5,279 nucleotides of DNA from an uncultured Ruminococcus sp. (GTDB taxonomy: Bacteria > Bacillota > Clostridia > Oscillospirales > CAG-272). The notes below the pieces were generated by a model. It was not told the DNA's origin, did not search any database, and saw nothing but the letters and a program-made list of their open reading frames with translations. The first letter of the stretch is position 1. Every line of letters starts with the position of its first letter. Below are positions 5,164 through 5,279 of this stretch, piece after piece. A program made the position numbers and the translations under genes. Location: assembly GCA_902765885.1 (NCBI GenBank), contig CACXBN010000148.1, positions 1-5,279 of the forward strand, read 5' to 3'.

Positions 5164-5279
5164 GTAGGGTCTATCCGTTCGGATTTCAGAATAGTCTGAG
5201 AGAATCCTTACCGGACTACATTTATCGAATTGAATTTCAGAGCCGAGGAATCAAAAGCATAGGGGAAAGCCTTTCTCAT
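5164..5279. other. Hairpin-rich segment without a recognisable gene
   Basis: GTAG (5164-5167) and TCCG (5174-5177) pair with CTAC (5216-5219) and CGGA (5212-5215). GGATT (5181-5185) pairs with AATCC (5203-5207), and TCAGA (5186-5190) with TCTGA (5195-5199) around an ATAG loop. Together they make one compound stem over about 56 bases. Just to the left, GGGTA-CGAA-TACCC (5138-5151) forms a separate hairpin. At the right edge GAAAG-c-CTTTC (5265-5275) is another small palindrome. All frames are short, and no tRNA or rRNA pattern was recognised. It could be a structured RNA, a mobile-element end or degraded sequence. Confidence 0.35.

Noticed and set aside
5208..5279. Minus-strand frame MRKAFPYAF... 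from an ATG at the window edge
   Set aside because: It covers only 23 codons before a stop, no ribosome binding site can be seen because the window ends, and I recognise no family.

Overview
This window looks like chromosomal DNA from an anaerobic Firmicute, most likely in the class Clostridia. The signs are strong AGGAGG-type ribosome binding sites, frequent ATA and AGA/AGG codons, a clostridial-style Xre helix-turn-helix domain and a 4Fe-4S protein tail. Nothing here fixes the genus.

Layout. Positions 1-127 (minus strand) hold the first 42 codons of a membrane-anchored protein that runs off the left edge, with a consensus promoter reading leftward at 188-215. Positions 128-570 form a divergent intergenic region. 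It contains a repeated TGCAACT/GTTGC motif, two candidate rightward promoters and a perfect 14-bp inverted repeat that ends at the ribosome binding site of the first operon gene. Positions 571-4767 (plus strand) carry a tight three-gene operon: an Xre DNA-binding domain fused in frame to phosphoglucosamine mutase (GlmM), a hexapeptide-repeat acyltransferase resembling the acetyltransferase half of GlmU, and glutamine-fructose-6-phosphate aminotransferase (GlmS). A long nested hairpin with a T-tract (4797-4853) ends the operon. After it come a 15-codon orphan reading frame with a very good ribosome binding site and, convergently on the minus strand, a 4Fe-4S tail like the C-terminus of clostridial aldo/keto reductases (4939-5163). 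The rest of that enzyme is missing. The last ~170 bases are rich in inverted repeats and hold no gene I can recognise.

How the genes work together. GlmS makes glucosamine-6-phosphate from fructose-6-phosphate and glutamine. GlmM isomerises it to glucosamine-1-phosphate. The hexapeptide protein is placed to acetylate that to N-acetylglucosamine-1-phosphate. This is the route to UDP-GlcNAc for peptidoglycan, apart from the final uridylyl transfer, which has no gene here. The most interesting point is that a pathway enzyme carries its own DNA-binding domain and is encoded first in the operon, beside operator-like repeats. I see no glmS ribozyme ahead of any of the three genes. This suggests, but does not prove, an enzyme that senses amino-sugar phosphate and regulates its own operon.
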